A DNA stretch of 64,000 nt, taken from Paenibacillus pectinilyticus. Lineage in GTDB: Bacteria; Bacillota; Bacilli; Paenibacillales; NBRC-103111. Position 1 is the first letter of the stretch; every line of letters starts with the position of its first letter. Location: NCBI RefSeq assembly GCF_001700435.1, contig NZ_LYPC01000027.1:496380-560379 (forward strand), given 5' to 3'. The notes under the pieces were generated by a model, which was given only the letters and a program-made list of their open reading frames with translations, searched no databases and was not told the DNA's origin. This document shows, one piece after another, positions 7,968 to 15,983 of the stretch. A program made the position numbers and the translations under genes.

Positions 7968-9677
7968 ATGAAAAGAAGACCATGGAAATCAAGCCTGACA
8001 GCCATCATGTTAGGCGCAATGATCGTACAAGGAGGGACCGCGGCATGGGCTGCGGAGCCTTCTACACCGACGGTAGCGGCACCATCTGTTAATTATGGTT
8101 TGACCTCAGACATTCGCGCAGCTGTCAAAAGTGTTGCTGTGACGCCAACGGCGTCCGGGACACAGGTGGCTGTAACGGTCCGTTTGTACAACGGCGGGGC
8201 TACGCCGAACCGTGTGCCTGAGCATGAGCTGCGTGTACAAAACACGGATGGCCTCACGTATACGTTGAAACCGAGCGCAAGCAATAAAGCTTCGCTGCAG
8301 CCGAAGGAAATTACAGAGCTCGTATATTTGGCTTCGATCGATTCGAAGGAAATCGGAACCATTGCAGGGCTTTCTTTTGTCAATGTGGATGTGTACAGCT
8401 ACCCTAAAGTGGAAACGACACTGCTGACGATGCCAGCCAATAATGTCTGGTATGGCGGCACAGGCAGTGCCGCTATGCAAAGCATCGCTAGCTCGCAATG
8501 GGGTCAAGCATTCACAATTCCAGGTGTGAATTCAGGCCTAACCTATACGACGGTAGAATCTTCGATCCAGAACACGGCGACTGGCCGCGTTGCGGTGGTC
8601 ACGTTGCTGGCGACGAACCCAGGAGCGGGTCGAGAAACAGTACCGGCGTTCCGTGTGGACGTTCAGTCGGAACAGAAGAACTTCGAAGGCAAACGTACGG
8701 AAGTGGCTCCAGTGATTCTGGGAGCAGGGGAGAAAGCTTACATCCACTACGCGATTCCTGTTGACAGCAGCGTGTCGTTAACTAATCTGCTTGTTCTCTC
8801 GACAGATACTTTTGTGCCCAAAGAAGGTGGCGCAGCTACCGACTTAGCAACAGCGAAATTGGCTATTCAATGGCCCAAAGAGCAGGGCAATGTAGCGGCG
8901 ACAACCTACACGATTGGTCAGCCGATCGCTTTCGATCCTTTGACCAAGGTGATTGATAAATCAGCTCAAGTGTCCCTCATGGAACTACATGTACATGATA
9001 ATGCAGGAGATGGTTACAAAACGGCGGTTGCCAAGTTCAAAGTTACGAACACAGGAACAACGCCTATTGCAACACCGGCATTTCTCTCCGAACTCGTAGA
9101 TAAACAAGGCGTATCTTATCAAGGCGCGCGTCAAACGAACGTGACTTCGATGATGAACCCTGGATTGAGCTATGTGGTTAGCTATTCCTATATCGTTCCA
9201 CAATCCGAGGATAGCGATAGTTTCGCATTGAACCTCTTAGATGCACAAGCGGCAGCACCATATACAACAACAATTGCTGCGCTGAAAACGGATGTGCAAA
9301 CGGAAGGCTCATCGTCTACGATCTCTTTGTATCCATTTGATGTGACGTTTAATGATATCACAACGAATATGCAATATGCTGCGGGGGCCTACACGTATAG
9401 ACTTAAGCTCGATTTGACGATTACACAGAAGGAAAATGTCGTTGTGGACAATAACTTCTCCAAACTACGCTTCGAAGTTGTGGATGGTTTAGGACGAGTC
9501 GTCGGTTCCAAAGATGCTGCTCTCACTGGGGTCAATAAATTAACCAGCGGTAAAACGTCGTTGGACGCATCCAGTGTCAGCGCGGATCAATTCACCTCTC
9601 CGTATACCGTAAATGTGTATGAGACGGTAGATACGCCTACGGGTACTGCTAAGCGTCTAGTGAAAGTGATTAAATAA
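7968..9677 (+). CDS. Large secreted protein of unknown function in the efflux operon
   Basis: The protein has 569 residues with an N-terminal signal peptide (charged MKRRPWKSS, hydrophobic core, cleavage probably near AWA at about residue 28). The mature part is rich in Thr, Val, Ser and Ala and shows alternating beta-strand patterns. A recurring theme, roughly VTxRLYNGG, VTLLATNPG and AKFKVTNTG near residues 70, 205 and 355, suggests three or four beta-sandwich repeats. No catalytic motif is recognisable, and there is no sortase or choline-binding signal. It follows the adaptor gene by 46 bases with its own GGGAG site. It could be an extracytoplasmic accessory of the pump, but no family is recognised. 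Confidence 0.8.
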   Translation: MKRRPWKSSLTAIMLGAMIVQGGTAAWAAEPSTPTVAAPSVNYGLTSDIRAAVKSVAVTPTASGTQVAVTVRLYNGGATPNRVPEHELRVQNTDGLTYTLKPSASNKASLQPKEITELVYLASIDSKEIGTIAGLSFVNVDVYSYPKVETTLLTMPANNVWYGGTGSAAMQSIASSQWGQAFTIPGVNSGLTYTTVESSIQNTATGRVAVVTLLATNPGAGRETVPAFRVDVQSEQKNFEGKRTEVAPVILGAGEKAYIHYAIPVDSSVSLTNLLVLSTDTFVPKEGGAATDLATAKLAIQWPKEQGNVAATTYTIGQPIAFDPLTKVIDKSAQVSLMELHVHDNAGDGYKTAVAKFKVTNTGTTPIATPAFLSELVDKQGVSYQGARQTNVTSMMNPGLSYVVSYSYIVPQSEDSDSFALNLLDAQAAAPYTTTIAALKTDVQTEGSSSTISLYPFDVTFNDITTNMQYAAGAYTYRLKLDLTITQKENVVVDNNFSKLRFEVVDGLGRVVGSKDAALTGVNKLTSGKTSLDASSVSADQFTSPYTVNVYETVDTPTGTAKRLVKVIK

Positions 9678-9793
9678 AAACGTAAATATGTATGAATGAG
9701 GCTATTTCACAGGTGTTTGACCTGAGGGATAGCCTTTTCATGTGGGGCGAAAACGGAGTGCCAAGGCGAATAAGGCGCTGTGGGTCGTGCTGC

Positions 9794-10141
9794 AGGTGGG
9801 CGTAAGTCGAAGAAATCGACATACACAGGAGAATCGAAAGCTGCAGGAGGGAGTAATTCGAAAAAATCGACATACGCAGGAGAATCGGACGCTGCAGGAG
9901 GGCGTAAGTCGAAGAAGTCGACATACACAGGAAAATTGGAAGCTAGAGGAGGGCGTAAGTCGAAGAAATCGACATATGCAGGAGAATCGGAAGCTAGGGA
10001 GGGCGTAAGTCGAAGAAATCGACATACACAGGAGAATTGGACTCTGCAGGGGGGCGCAAGTCGAAGAAATCGATATACAGAGGTGAATCGGAAGCTAGAG
10101 GAGGACGTAAGTCGAAGAAATGGACATACGCAGGAGAATGG
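9794..10141. repeat. Tandem array A: seven units of 51 bp
   Basis: Units begin at 9794, 9845, 9896, 9947, 9998, 10048 and 10099. All are 51 bp except the fifth, which lost one A (50 bp). Each carries GTCGA and TCGAC five bases apart (GTCGAAGAAATCGAC in the best copies) followed by a conserved ACATACRCAGGAGAATYGG block. Because 51 is a multiple of three, open frames run through on both strands and give 17-residue peptide repeats, but the one-base loss in unit five shifts frame and there is no start with a good ribosome site. I read the array as non-coding. It lies between a secreted-protein gene and a convergent AraC gene. Confidence 0.85.
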
Positions 10142-10153
10142 GCACGACAACAA

Positions 10154-10545
10154 GACTTAGCCGGAAGAACCGGCTAAGTCTTGACGAAACAGGCCCTTCG
10201 TCTGGTTTATAGTCGGAAAACCAGACTAACTCATGGCGAAACAGGCCCTTCGTCTGGTTTTTAGCCGGTAAACCCGACTAAGTCATGGCGAAACAGGCCC
10301 TTCGACAGGCTGTTAGTCGGAAAACCCGACTAAGTCATGACGAAACAGGCCCTTCGTCTGGTTAATAGTCGGAAAACCCGACTAAGTCACGACGAATCAG
10401 GCCCTTCGTTTGGTTTATTGTCGGAAAACCCGACTAACTCTTGACGAAACAAGCCCTTCGTCTGGATTTTAGCCAGAAAACCCGATTAACTCTTGACTAA
10501 ACGGACCTCCCGGTAACCTTTTAACCAGAAAACCCGACTAATTTC
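10154..10545. repeat. Tandem array B: about eight hairpins at 52-bp spacing
   Basis: The first hairpin is a perfect 11-bp stem, GACTTAGCCGG (10154-10164) and CCGGCTAAGTC (10170-10180). Later units repeat TTAGTCGG-AAAAC-CCGACTAA, for example at 10261-10281, 10313-10333 and 10366-10384. A conserved linker with GACGAAACAGGCCCTTCGTCTGG sits between stems (written here as one block of 23 bases in two parts: GACGAAACAGG and CCCTTCGTCTGG). The two rightmost units are degenerate. There is no T-tract after the stems, so they are not ordinary terminators. The 52-bp period is not a multiple of three, and no open frame passes through. The array directly abuts array A; between 10546 and 10611 nothing else is visible. 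Confidence 0.85.
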
Positions 10546-10611
10546 TAGCGCTCCCAACCCTTCCACTTGGATTTAACCGAACCCCCCGCCCCTACCTAAA
10601 TTGTTTCGCGA

Positions 10612-11520
10612 CTAAGAACTCTGCACCCGCGCTTTAACCGATTTCGCATAGTCGGAGGGGGACATGCCAACGGTCTTCTTAAAGTCTCTCGAAAAATAAT
10701 GAATGCTCGTATAGCCAAGCAGGCTTGCAACTTCAGTAATATTATGGGAACCCTCGCGCATATACGTTTTGGCTTGTTCGATTTTGAGGGATTTGAAAGC
10801 TTCCATCACGCCCATTCCCTTCTGGGATTGGAACAGCTCTTTCATACGGCTTTTGCCGAGATGGAAAGTTTGGCAGAGGTGATCTAAGGTAAAGGAATCA
10901 GCCAGATGATCCCTTAAATAGTTATTAATTTGCTGGACCAGCAGATGCTCCGCTTTCTCTTTTTGCAGGGAGGATTGCTTGAGTTTATTCGGCTCCGGAG
11001 TTGCAGTCCCCGCTTGTTTGCGAATGATCGTGATGAAAAGAATTTCCAGATAAGCTCGGATGAGCTGTTCACTAGCAAAAGGGGCTTCCTGATTTCGATC
11101 TAGCAGATGAACAGATGGCAAATCGAATGGTGGGAGAAACGCATGAAATCCCTCTTGCATAATGATCGATAGGATATTGCGTTCTCTATCACCTAAGGAT
11201 ACGACCTTATTCTCCAAGTGCGACATCGCCTCAGAATGACATTCGAAAGCGATTACAATGAGATTAGGCGGCTTATGCTCGTGTCTGACGTGAACGGTGT
11301 GAAACTCCTCTGGTTTATGAAAAATCATGCTCCCTTGTTGGAGCGTGTGCACGATATCGTCTGCACGTACCTCGACTTCCCCTTTGTCCACATAGAGAAT
11401 TTCCCAGAAGTCATGTTGTTCACCATCAAATACATACCCCTTGGCATATTCAAAATAATGAAAGGACATCAGGTGCTCGATTGTAAGTGATTCCTGTAAG
11501 TAAATCCGAGGGAATTCCAT
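10612..11520 (-). CDS. AraC-family regulator with cupin sensor domain
   Basis: The 302-residue cytoplasmic regulator has an N-terminal cupin-like ligand domain (about 15-130; GEVEVRADD and FHKPEEFHTV are recognisable) and a C-terminal pair of helix-turn-helix motifs (about 205-295). The ending SIHYFSRDFKKTVGMSPSDY is the AraC/XylS signature. It is divergent from the sugar isomerase/oxidoreductase pair starting at 11672, with a 150-base shared upstream region, so it most likely controls those genes in response to a sugar. The start is the ATG with GAGAGGA upstream. The gene points toward the repeat arrays. Confidence 0.92.
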   Translation of the reverse strand: MEFPRIYLQESLTIEHLMSFHYFEYAKGYVFDGEQHDFWEILYVDKGEVEVRADDIVHTLQQGSMIFHKPEEFHTVHVRHEHKPPNLIVIAFECHSEAMSHLENKVVSLGDRERNILSIIMQEGFHAFLPPFDLPSVHLLDRNQEAPFASEQLIRAYLEILFITIIRKQAGTATPEPNKLKQSSLQKEKAEHLLVQQINNYLRDHLADSFTLDHLCQTFHLGKSRMKELFQSQKGMGVMEAFKSLKIEQAKTYMREGSHNITEVASLLGYTSIHYFSRDFKKTVGMSPSDYAKSVKARVQSS

Positions 11521-11639
11521 GCTGTCCGTCCTCTCTAAGGTGAATGTTGGCTCTATTACCGTCTATTTTACCATATCCATTTTGGGAAAAGTGCAAATAA
11601 TTCGGCTGATTAGATAAATCATATCCCATGCCCTTCTTC

Positions 11640-11645
11640 TATAAT
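11640..11645 (+). promoter_or_regulatory. Candidate -10 box for the isomerase operon
   Basis: TATAAT lies 27 bases before the start of the isomerase gene. No good -35 box is visible 16-18 bp upstream, which fits a promoter that needs an activator such as the divergent AraC protein. Confidence 0.35.
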
Positions 11646-11671
11646 AAAGGAAAGAGACGGAGGAGATAACA

Positions 11672-12514
11672 ATGAAAAAAGGGATCAATATTTGGTCATT
11701 CCCAGGCTCCATGCCAGTAAATGAAACGATTACAATTGCGAAAAAAGCAGGCTTTGACGGTATAGAATTGGCTTTGAATGAAACAGGTGAACTTAGTCTG
11801 GAGAGTTCAGAAAAGGAAGTACGCGCGTATCGTCAGCATGCGGATGAGACAGGCATCGAGCTAAGCAGCTTAGCTAGTGGCTTATATTGGTCTTATTCGT
11901 TGACAAGCTCTGCACCGCAAACGCGTCAGAAGGCCAAAGACATCGTGAAGAAGCAGCTGGAACACGCTGCGACGCTAGGTGTTGATACGATTCTGGTTGT
12001 ACCAGGAGCAGTCGGTGTTGATTTTATCCCTGATTCCGAAGTCGTTCCCTATGATCAAGCTTATGACTATTCTTTAGAGGCTTTTCAAGAGCTTTCGAAG
12101 GAAGCTGAAGCTTTGAAAGTTTCGATTGGGATCGAGAATGTGTGGAACAAATTCTTATTATCGCCGCTAGAAATGCGTGATTTCATAGACAAAGTAAATT
12201 CTCCATACGTTGGTGCGTTTTTCGATGTAGGGAACGTGTTATTCTCGGGGTACCCGGAGCATTGGATTTCTATTTTGAGCCATCGTATCAAAAAAGTACA
12301 TTTCAAAGATTATCGCCGCGCAGCAGGCGGTTTACATGGTTTCGTTGATCTGCTTGCAGGTGATGTCAATTATCCAGCCGTTGTGAGCGCCCTACAAGCG
12401 ATTGGCTATGATGACTACGTTATCGCTGAAATGATTCCAGGCTATACGCATCACGGTGAACAAATTGTTTATAACACATCCGGTTCGATGGATGCGATCT
12501 TGGGGAGGAAATAA
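11672..12514 (+). CDS. Sugar phosphate isomerase/epimerase (xylose-isomerase-like TIM barrel)
   Basis: The 280-residue protein has the AP-endonuclease-2/IolE-like fold signature: GINIWSFPG at the start, AGFDGIELAL, a beta-strand DTILVVPGAVG, IGIENVWN with the metal-ligand Glu, GAFFDVGNVLF, and HFKDYRRAAGG with His/Asp ligands near the C-terminus. Such enzymes isomerise or epimerise free or phosphorylated sugars and inositols with a divalent metal. The start follows GGAGGAGATAAC. The next gene, a Gfo/Idh/MocA oxidoreductase, starts two bases after the stop, so they are co-translated. The pairing is typical of sugar or inositol catabolic operons; the actual substrate is unknown. Confidence 0.88.
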   Translation: MKKGINIWSFPGSMPVNETITIAKKAGFDGIELALNETGELSLESSEKEVRAYRQHADETGIELSSLASGLYWSYSLTSSAPQTRQKAKDIVKKQLEHAATLGVDTILVVPGAVGVDFIPDSEVVPYDQAYDYSLEAFQELSKEAEALKVSIGIENVWNKFLLSPLEMRDFIDKVNSPYVGAFFDVGNVLFSGYPEHWISILSHRIKKVHFKDYRRAAGGLHGFVDLLAGDVNYPAVVSALQAIGYDDYVIAEMIPGYTHHGEQIVYNTSGSMDAILGRK

Positions 12515-12515
12515 C

Positions 12516-13535
12516 ATGTTAAGAATTGGACTCGTTGGTTTAGGCTTCATGGGTAGAACACATTTGGAGAATTACGTTCGCATGGAAAATGAAGGTGTTG
12601 CCATTCAAGTTGTGGCTTTATGTGATATTGACCCTGACAAGCTTGAAGGCAACGCGGTTGCAGGTAATATCGATACTGGCGACTCGGCCATCGATTTCAG
12701 TAAATATAAGAAATACACCAGCGTGACCGAAATGATCGAAAAGGAACAGCTGGATTATGTGGACTTGGCTCTTCCGACGTATCTTCATCGTGACATCACG
12801 ATCGAATGTTTAAATAAAGGGCTTCATGTGCTTTGTGAGAAGCCAATGGCATCGAATCCGCAAGAATGTGCAGAAATGATTGCAGCTGCTGAAGCGAATG
12901 GCAAGCAATTGATGATTGGTCAATGTCTACGTTTTTGGCCAGCGTATGTGTATTTAAAAGAAGTGGTGGAGAACGGTACCTATGGTCAAGTGACGGGCGG
13001 TTATTTCTACCGCGGCGGCGCAACACCGACTTGGGGACCTTGGCTTACACAAAAAGAGTTGAGCGGCGGAGCTTTGCTCGACATGCATGTGCATGATATC
13101 GATATGGTGAACTGGTTGTTCGGTAAACCGGATTCTGTTTCCTGTTTGGCTCGCAATGTTGTTCCTGGCAGCGGCTACGATGTGGTGTCCACGAACTATT
13201 TGTTTGAGGATGGCAAAGTCATCAATGCCCAAGCAGATTGGACGCTAGAAGGCGATTACGGCTTCGAAATGCTGTATCGGGTCAACTTTGAGAAGGCAAA
13301 CTTAATTTTCAACGCGAATGGTTTACAAGTGAACCCGAACGTTGGAGCGGGATTCCGTCCTGAGATTTCAGCTGAGATGGGCTATTACCTAGAGTTGAAA
13401 TATTTTATCGAGACACTGCTTGCCGGCGGAACCATTACAACTGCAGCGCCTGAGAGCACGAAGGATACGATTGATATTGCAGTGGCTGAAATCGCATCTG
13501 CGGATCAAAAAGGTGCTTGGGTACAAGTAAAGTAA
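12516..13535 (+). CDS. Gfo/Idh/MocA-family NAD(P)-dependent oxidoreductase
   Basis: The 339-residue enzyme has an N-terminal Rossmann fold (GLVGLGFMGRTH at about 5-16), the conserved CEKPMASNP loop whose lysine takes part in catalysis, and the C-terminal alpha/beta domain with GGALLDMHVHDIDM, where the histidine motif sits in the active site. Members oxidise or reduce hydroxyls on sugars, inositols or sugar acids. The start chosen is ATG 12516, after GGAGGAAATAAC, rather than an in-frame upstream ATG inside the preceding gene. It forms a two-gene operon with the isomerase. Confidence 0.9.
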   Translation: MLRIGLVGLGFMGRTHLENYVRMENEGVAIQVVALCDIDPDKLEGNAVAGNIDTGDSAIDFSKYKKYTSVTEMIEKEQLDYVDLALPTYLHRDITIECLNKGLHVLCEKPMASNPQECAEMIAAAEANGKQLMIGQCLRFWPAYVYLKEVVENGTYGQVTGGYFYRGGATPTWGPWLTQKELSGGALLDMHVHDIDMVNWLFGKPDSVSCLARNVVPGSGYDVVSTNYLFEDGKVINAQADWTLEGDYGFEMLYRVNFEKANLIFNANGLQVNPNVGAGFRPEISAEMGYYLELKYFIETLLAGGTITTAAPESTKDTIDIAVAEIASADQKGAWVQVK

Positions 13536-13554
13536 TTACATCCAGTATTATCAA

Positions 13555-13584
13555 TTGACTGCAATCGCTTTCGTATTCTACACT
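13555..13584 (+). promoter_or_regulatory. Candidate promoter with cre-like overlap before the MATE gene
   Basis: TTGACT (13555-13560) and TACACT (13579-13584) are 18 bp apart. TGCAATCGCTTTCG (13560-13573) in the spacer resembles a CcpA catabolite site with two mismatches to the usual consensus. The promoter is plausible; the cre reading is weak. Confidence 0.35.
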
Positions 13585-13614
13585 TATAGCATTTGCAACT
13601 AGAGGTGAATACGA

Positions 13615-14997
13615 ATGAAAGACAAAGATTCAACAGCATCTTGGCAAAAGCTTCGTCTATTCGCAGTCACATGGCCTATTTTTATCGACTCTGTGTTACG
13701 TATGATGTTGGGAACCGCAGATGTGTTTATGCTAAGCCGAATTTCAGATGAAGTGACCGGGGCAGTCGGCTTGGCCAATGAAATAATCGTGTTTTGTATC
13801 CTGATGTTCGGATTCGTTGGAATCGGAACTAGTGTAGCTGTCGCGCAGCATTTGGGTGCAGGCAAGGTGAAGGAAGCTAGTCGGATCTCCGCGCTAGCGA
13901 TCACGATCAACTTAATTTTCGGAATTGTCGTGAGCATTGCACTCGTAGCTTTCGGCGAACCGCTGATGCATCTCATGAATTTGGCTCCAGAACAAATCGG
14001 AATAGCCAAGAAATATTTAAACTTAATTTCCGGCTTTATTTGGATTGAAGCGTTATCGTATGCGATTTCATCAGTTTTGCGCTCAAATGGTCATACGCGG
14101 GATGTTATGTACGTGACACTAGGAGTCAATGTGATCCATATTGTAGGTAACAGTCTCTTAATCTTCGGTAATCTCGGCTTCCCTGAGTTAGGCGTGACCG
14201 GAGCTGCGGTTTCAACCGTACTTAGTCGTCTTCTTGGTCTAATTGTGCTTGTCGTTATTCTGTATCGACGTTTACAAGTGCCGATTCTATTGAAACATTA
14301 TGTGAGCTTCAATCGACGCATCGTGAAACAAATACTAAGTATAGGATTGCCGTCTGCGGGTGAGCACATCTCTTGGCAGTCCCAATATCTTATGATCTTC
14401 GGCTTTATTAATCTTATTGGCGCTACGGCGTTGAGTGCCCACGTGTACGTGATGAATGTGACCAATTATTTCATGGCTTTGGGCATGGCGATCGGGATGG
14501 GGACGGAAATTATCGTAGGCCATATGGTTGGAGCGGGTGCTTTTAAAGAGGCGTATGATAAATTGATACGAAGCTTGAAAATTACCTTTGTACTTACCTT
14601 CGTTGTTGTCGGTATAACCTCCATCTTCCGTAGAGAACTCCTCGGGCTCTTCACAGATAATCCGGATATTATCGCGATGGGATCGACCATTCTATTGCTT
14701 TCTATTATTCTTGAACCAGGGCGGACCTTCAACCTTGTTGTAATCAATTCCTTGCGGGCTGCGGGGGATGCTAGATTCCCCGTTATGATGGGCGTTGTCT
14801 CCATGTGGGGGATCGCTGTTCCACTAGCCTATTGGCTCGGAATTCATATGGGCATGGGCTTGCTAGGTGTATGGATTGCCTTTACAGTGGATGAATGGAC
14901 GAGAGGTTTGCTCATGTATTTACGCTGGAGAAGCCGCGTGTGGCAAAGTAAATCACTGGTTACTCACAACGTAGAGAAGCTGGCGAGCGCGGGTTAA
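13615..14997 (+). CDS. MATE-family multidrug/metabolite exporter (NorM-like)
   Basis: This 460-residue protein has about 12 hydrophobic segments in two six-helix halves. Typical motifs are LRLFAVTWPIFIDS at the start, GTADVFMLSRISDEV, and VAQHLGAGKVKEASRIS between helices 2 and 3; the second half has EIIVGHMVGAGAFKEA. MATE proteins export cationic drugs or metabolites against H+ or Na+. The start follows AGAGGTGAATACGA. It has its own promoter candidate and a hairpin after it, so it is probably monocistronic. A paralogue is encoded at 19000-20349 on the other strand. Confidence 0.92.
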   Translation: MKDKDSTASWQKLRLFAVTWPIFIDSVLRMMLGTADVFMLSRISDEVTGAVGLANEIIVFCILMFGFVGIGTSVAVAQHLGAGKVKEASRISALAITINLIFGIVVSIALVAFGEPLMHLMNLAPEQIGIAKKYLNLISGFIWIEALSYAISSVLRSNGHTRDVMYVTLGVNVIHIVGNSLLIFGNLGFPELGVTGAAVSTVLSRLLGLIVLVVILYRRLQVPILLKHYVSFNRRIVKQILSIGLPSAGEHISWQSQYLMIFGFINLIGATALSAHVYVMNVTNYFMALGMAIGMGTEIIVGHMVGAGAFKEAYDKLIRSLKITFVLTFVVVGITSIFRRELLGLFTDNPDIIAMGSTILLLSIILEPGRTFNLVVINSLRAAGDARFPVMMGVVSMWGIAVPLAYWLGIHMGMGLLGVWIAFTVDEWTRGLLMYLRWRSRVWQSKSLVTHNVEKLASAG

Positions 14998-15023
14998 TGT
15001 ATTCATCATGTTTACGAAAAACG

Positions 15024-15062
15024 AAGAAGCACAAGACTCTCTCAGAGGGGCTTGTGCTTCTT
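15024..15062 (+). terminator. Hairpin after the MATE gene
   Basis: AAGAAGCACAAG (15024-15035) pairs with CTTGTGCTTCTT (15051-15062), a 12-bp stem with a 15-base loop followed by ATGTTT. The T-tract is poor, but position and stem suit a terminator. Confidence 0.55.
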
Positions 15063-15168
15063 ATGTTTAAAGAGGTGACATGAGTCATGCTGCTGGCGGC
15101 TGGTAATCTTACTATATTCAGAACTTTACAGAAGAATTGGATGTTTGGTAGTCATCATAGAAAAAGTG

Positions 15169-15930
15169 CTAGTGTCCCCCTGTATAGATATGAATAGCAT
15201 CTCGTAGAAATTCAGCCGTGCCTGGTTGATTCACATCATAGTAAGCTTTGAATCGCTCATCAGCCACATACATATCGGCAAGCCCTGCGTGGGCTTCTTT
15301 GCTGTAAGTAGTCCAATAGAAACATAGCCATTGTTTATGAAGGTCTGCAGCTTTTTGAGCTAGATCACTCCCCGGATCACCTTGCTTAAAAGCTTCGGCC
15401 AGCGTATCGGCAACCTCTTGGGCTAGTCGAGTAACCTCATCGTGCTGTTCTTGCGTCATATTTTTCACTTTTTGATTACTTTGATTGATAGACGCATCGC
15501 CGTATTTCTCGCGGATCTCTTTGCCGTACTTCGCTTCATTATCGTCAATAAGCTTTTGTTTGAAGCCCTCGAATTTCTGTTGATCTGTCATCGTCATTCT
15601 CCCTTCTTTGGAGGCAATCGTTTGTTCCACATTCGCGATCAACTGATCCAGTTGTCTTCGCTTGTCGAGGAGTTGGTCCCGATGGTTTCTCAGCGCATTG
15701 GTTCCGTCGTAAGAAGGAGATGTCATGATATCTTTAATTTGATCTAAAGGTACCCCCAGCTCGCGATAAAATAAAATTTGCTGCAGGCGATCCACTTCAT
15801 GTTGACCATAGATGCGATAGCCAGATGAGTTGATTCTTGCCGGCGTAAGAAGCTCAATCTCATCATAATACCGAAGTGTTCGTGTACTGACCCCTGCCAA
15901 CTTTCCCAGATGCTGTACCGTATATTCCAT
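15169..15930 (-). CDS. MerR-family regulator with TipAS-type antibiotic-binding domain
   Basis: The 253-residue protein starts with a MerR winged helix (YTVQHLGKLAGVSTRTLRYY, about 2-70), then a dimerisation helix, then a C-terminal TipAS-like domain (about 110-250, with FYWTTYSKEAHAGLADMYV and the closing HIYTGGH). TipAL-type proteins activate drug-resistance or stress genes on binding thiopeptides or other compounds. The ATG at 15930 is chosen since AGGAGGTG lies six bases upstream; a longer frame is open but has no better site. Its promoter has the stretched 19-bp spacer of MerR targets, so it very likely regulates itself. Upstream on the same strand is an amino-acid permease. Confidence 0.92.
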   Translation of the reverse strand: MEYTVQHLGKLAGVSTRTLRYYDEIELLTPARINSSGYRIYGQHEVDRLQQILFYRELGVPLDQIKDIMTSPSYDGTNALRNHRDQLLDKRRQLDQLIANVEQTIASKEGRMTMTDQQKFEGFKQKLIDDNEAKYGKEIREKYGDASINQSNQKVKNMTQEQHDEVTRLAQEVADTLAEAFKQGDPGSDLAQKAADLHKQWLCFYWTTYSKEAHAGLADMYVADERFKAYYDVNQPGTAEFLRDAIHIYTGGH

Positions 15931-15952
15931 CTGTTCACCTCCTGACACCTTA

Positions 15953-15983
15953 ACTGTAAAGCTTTACGTAGCGTGAATGTCAA
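15953..15983 (-). promoter_or_regulatory. MerR-type promoter with 19-bp spacer
   Basis: Reading the minus strand, TTGACA (15983-15978) and TACAGT (15958-15953) are separated by exactly 19 bp instead of 17. A perfect 12-bp palindrome, GTAAAGCTTTAC, sits at the spacer/-10 junction. The long spacer with central dyad is the hallmark of promoters that MerR proteins distort to activate. The -35 box overlaps the last codons of the permease gene. Confidence 0.75.

Noticed and set aside
9707..10160. Long open frames on both strands with 17-residue peptide repeats
   Set aside because: They arise because the 51-bp repeat is divisible by three. One unit is 50 bp and shifts frame, there is no convincing ribosome site, and both strands are equally open.
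9794..10545. CRISPR array
   Set aside because: The full units repeat; there are no unique spacers between short repeats, and no cas genes are near.
13560..13573. Firm cre site before the first MATE gene
   Set aside because: Two mismatches at conserved positions; listed only as cre-like.
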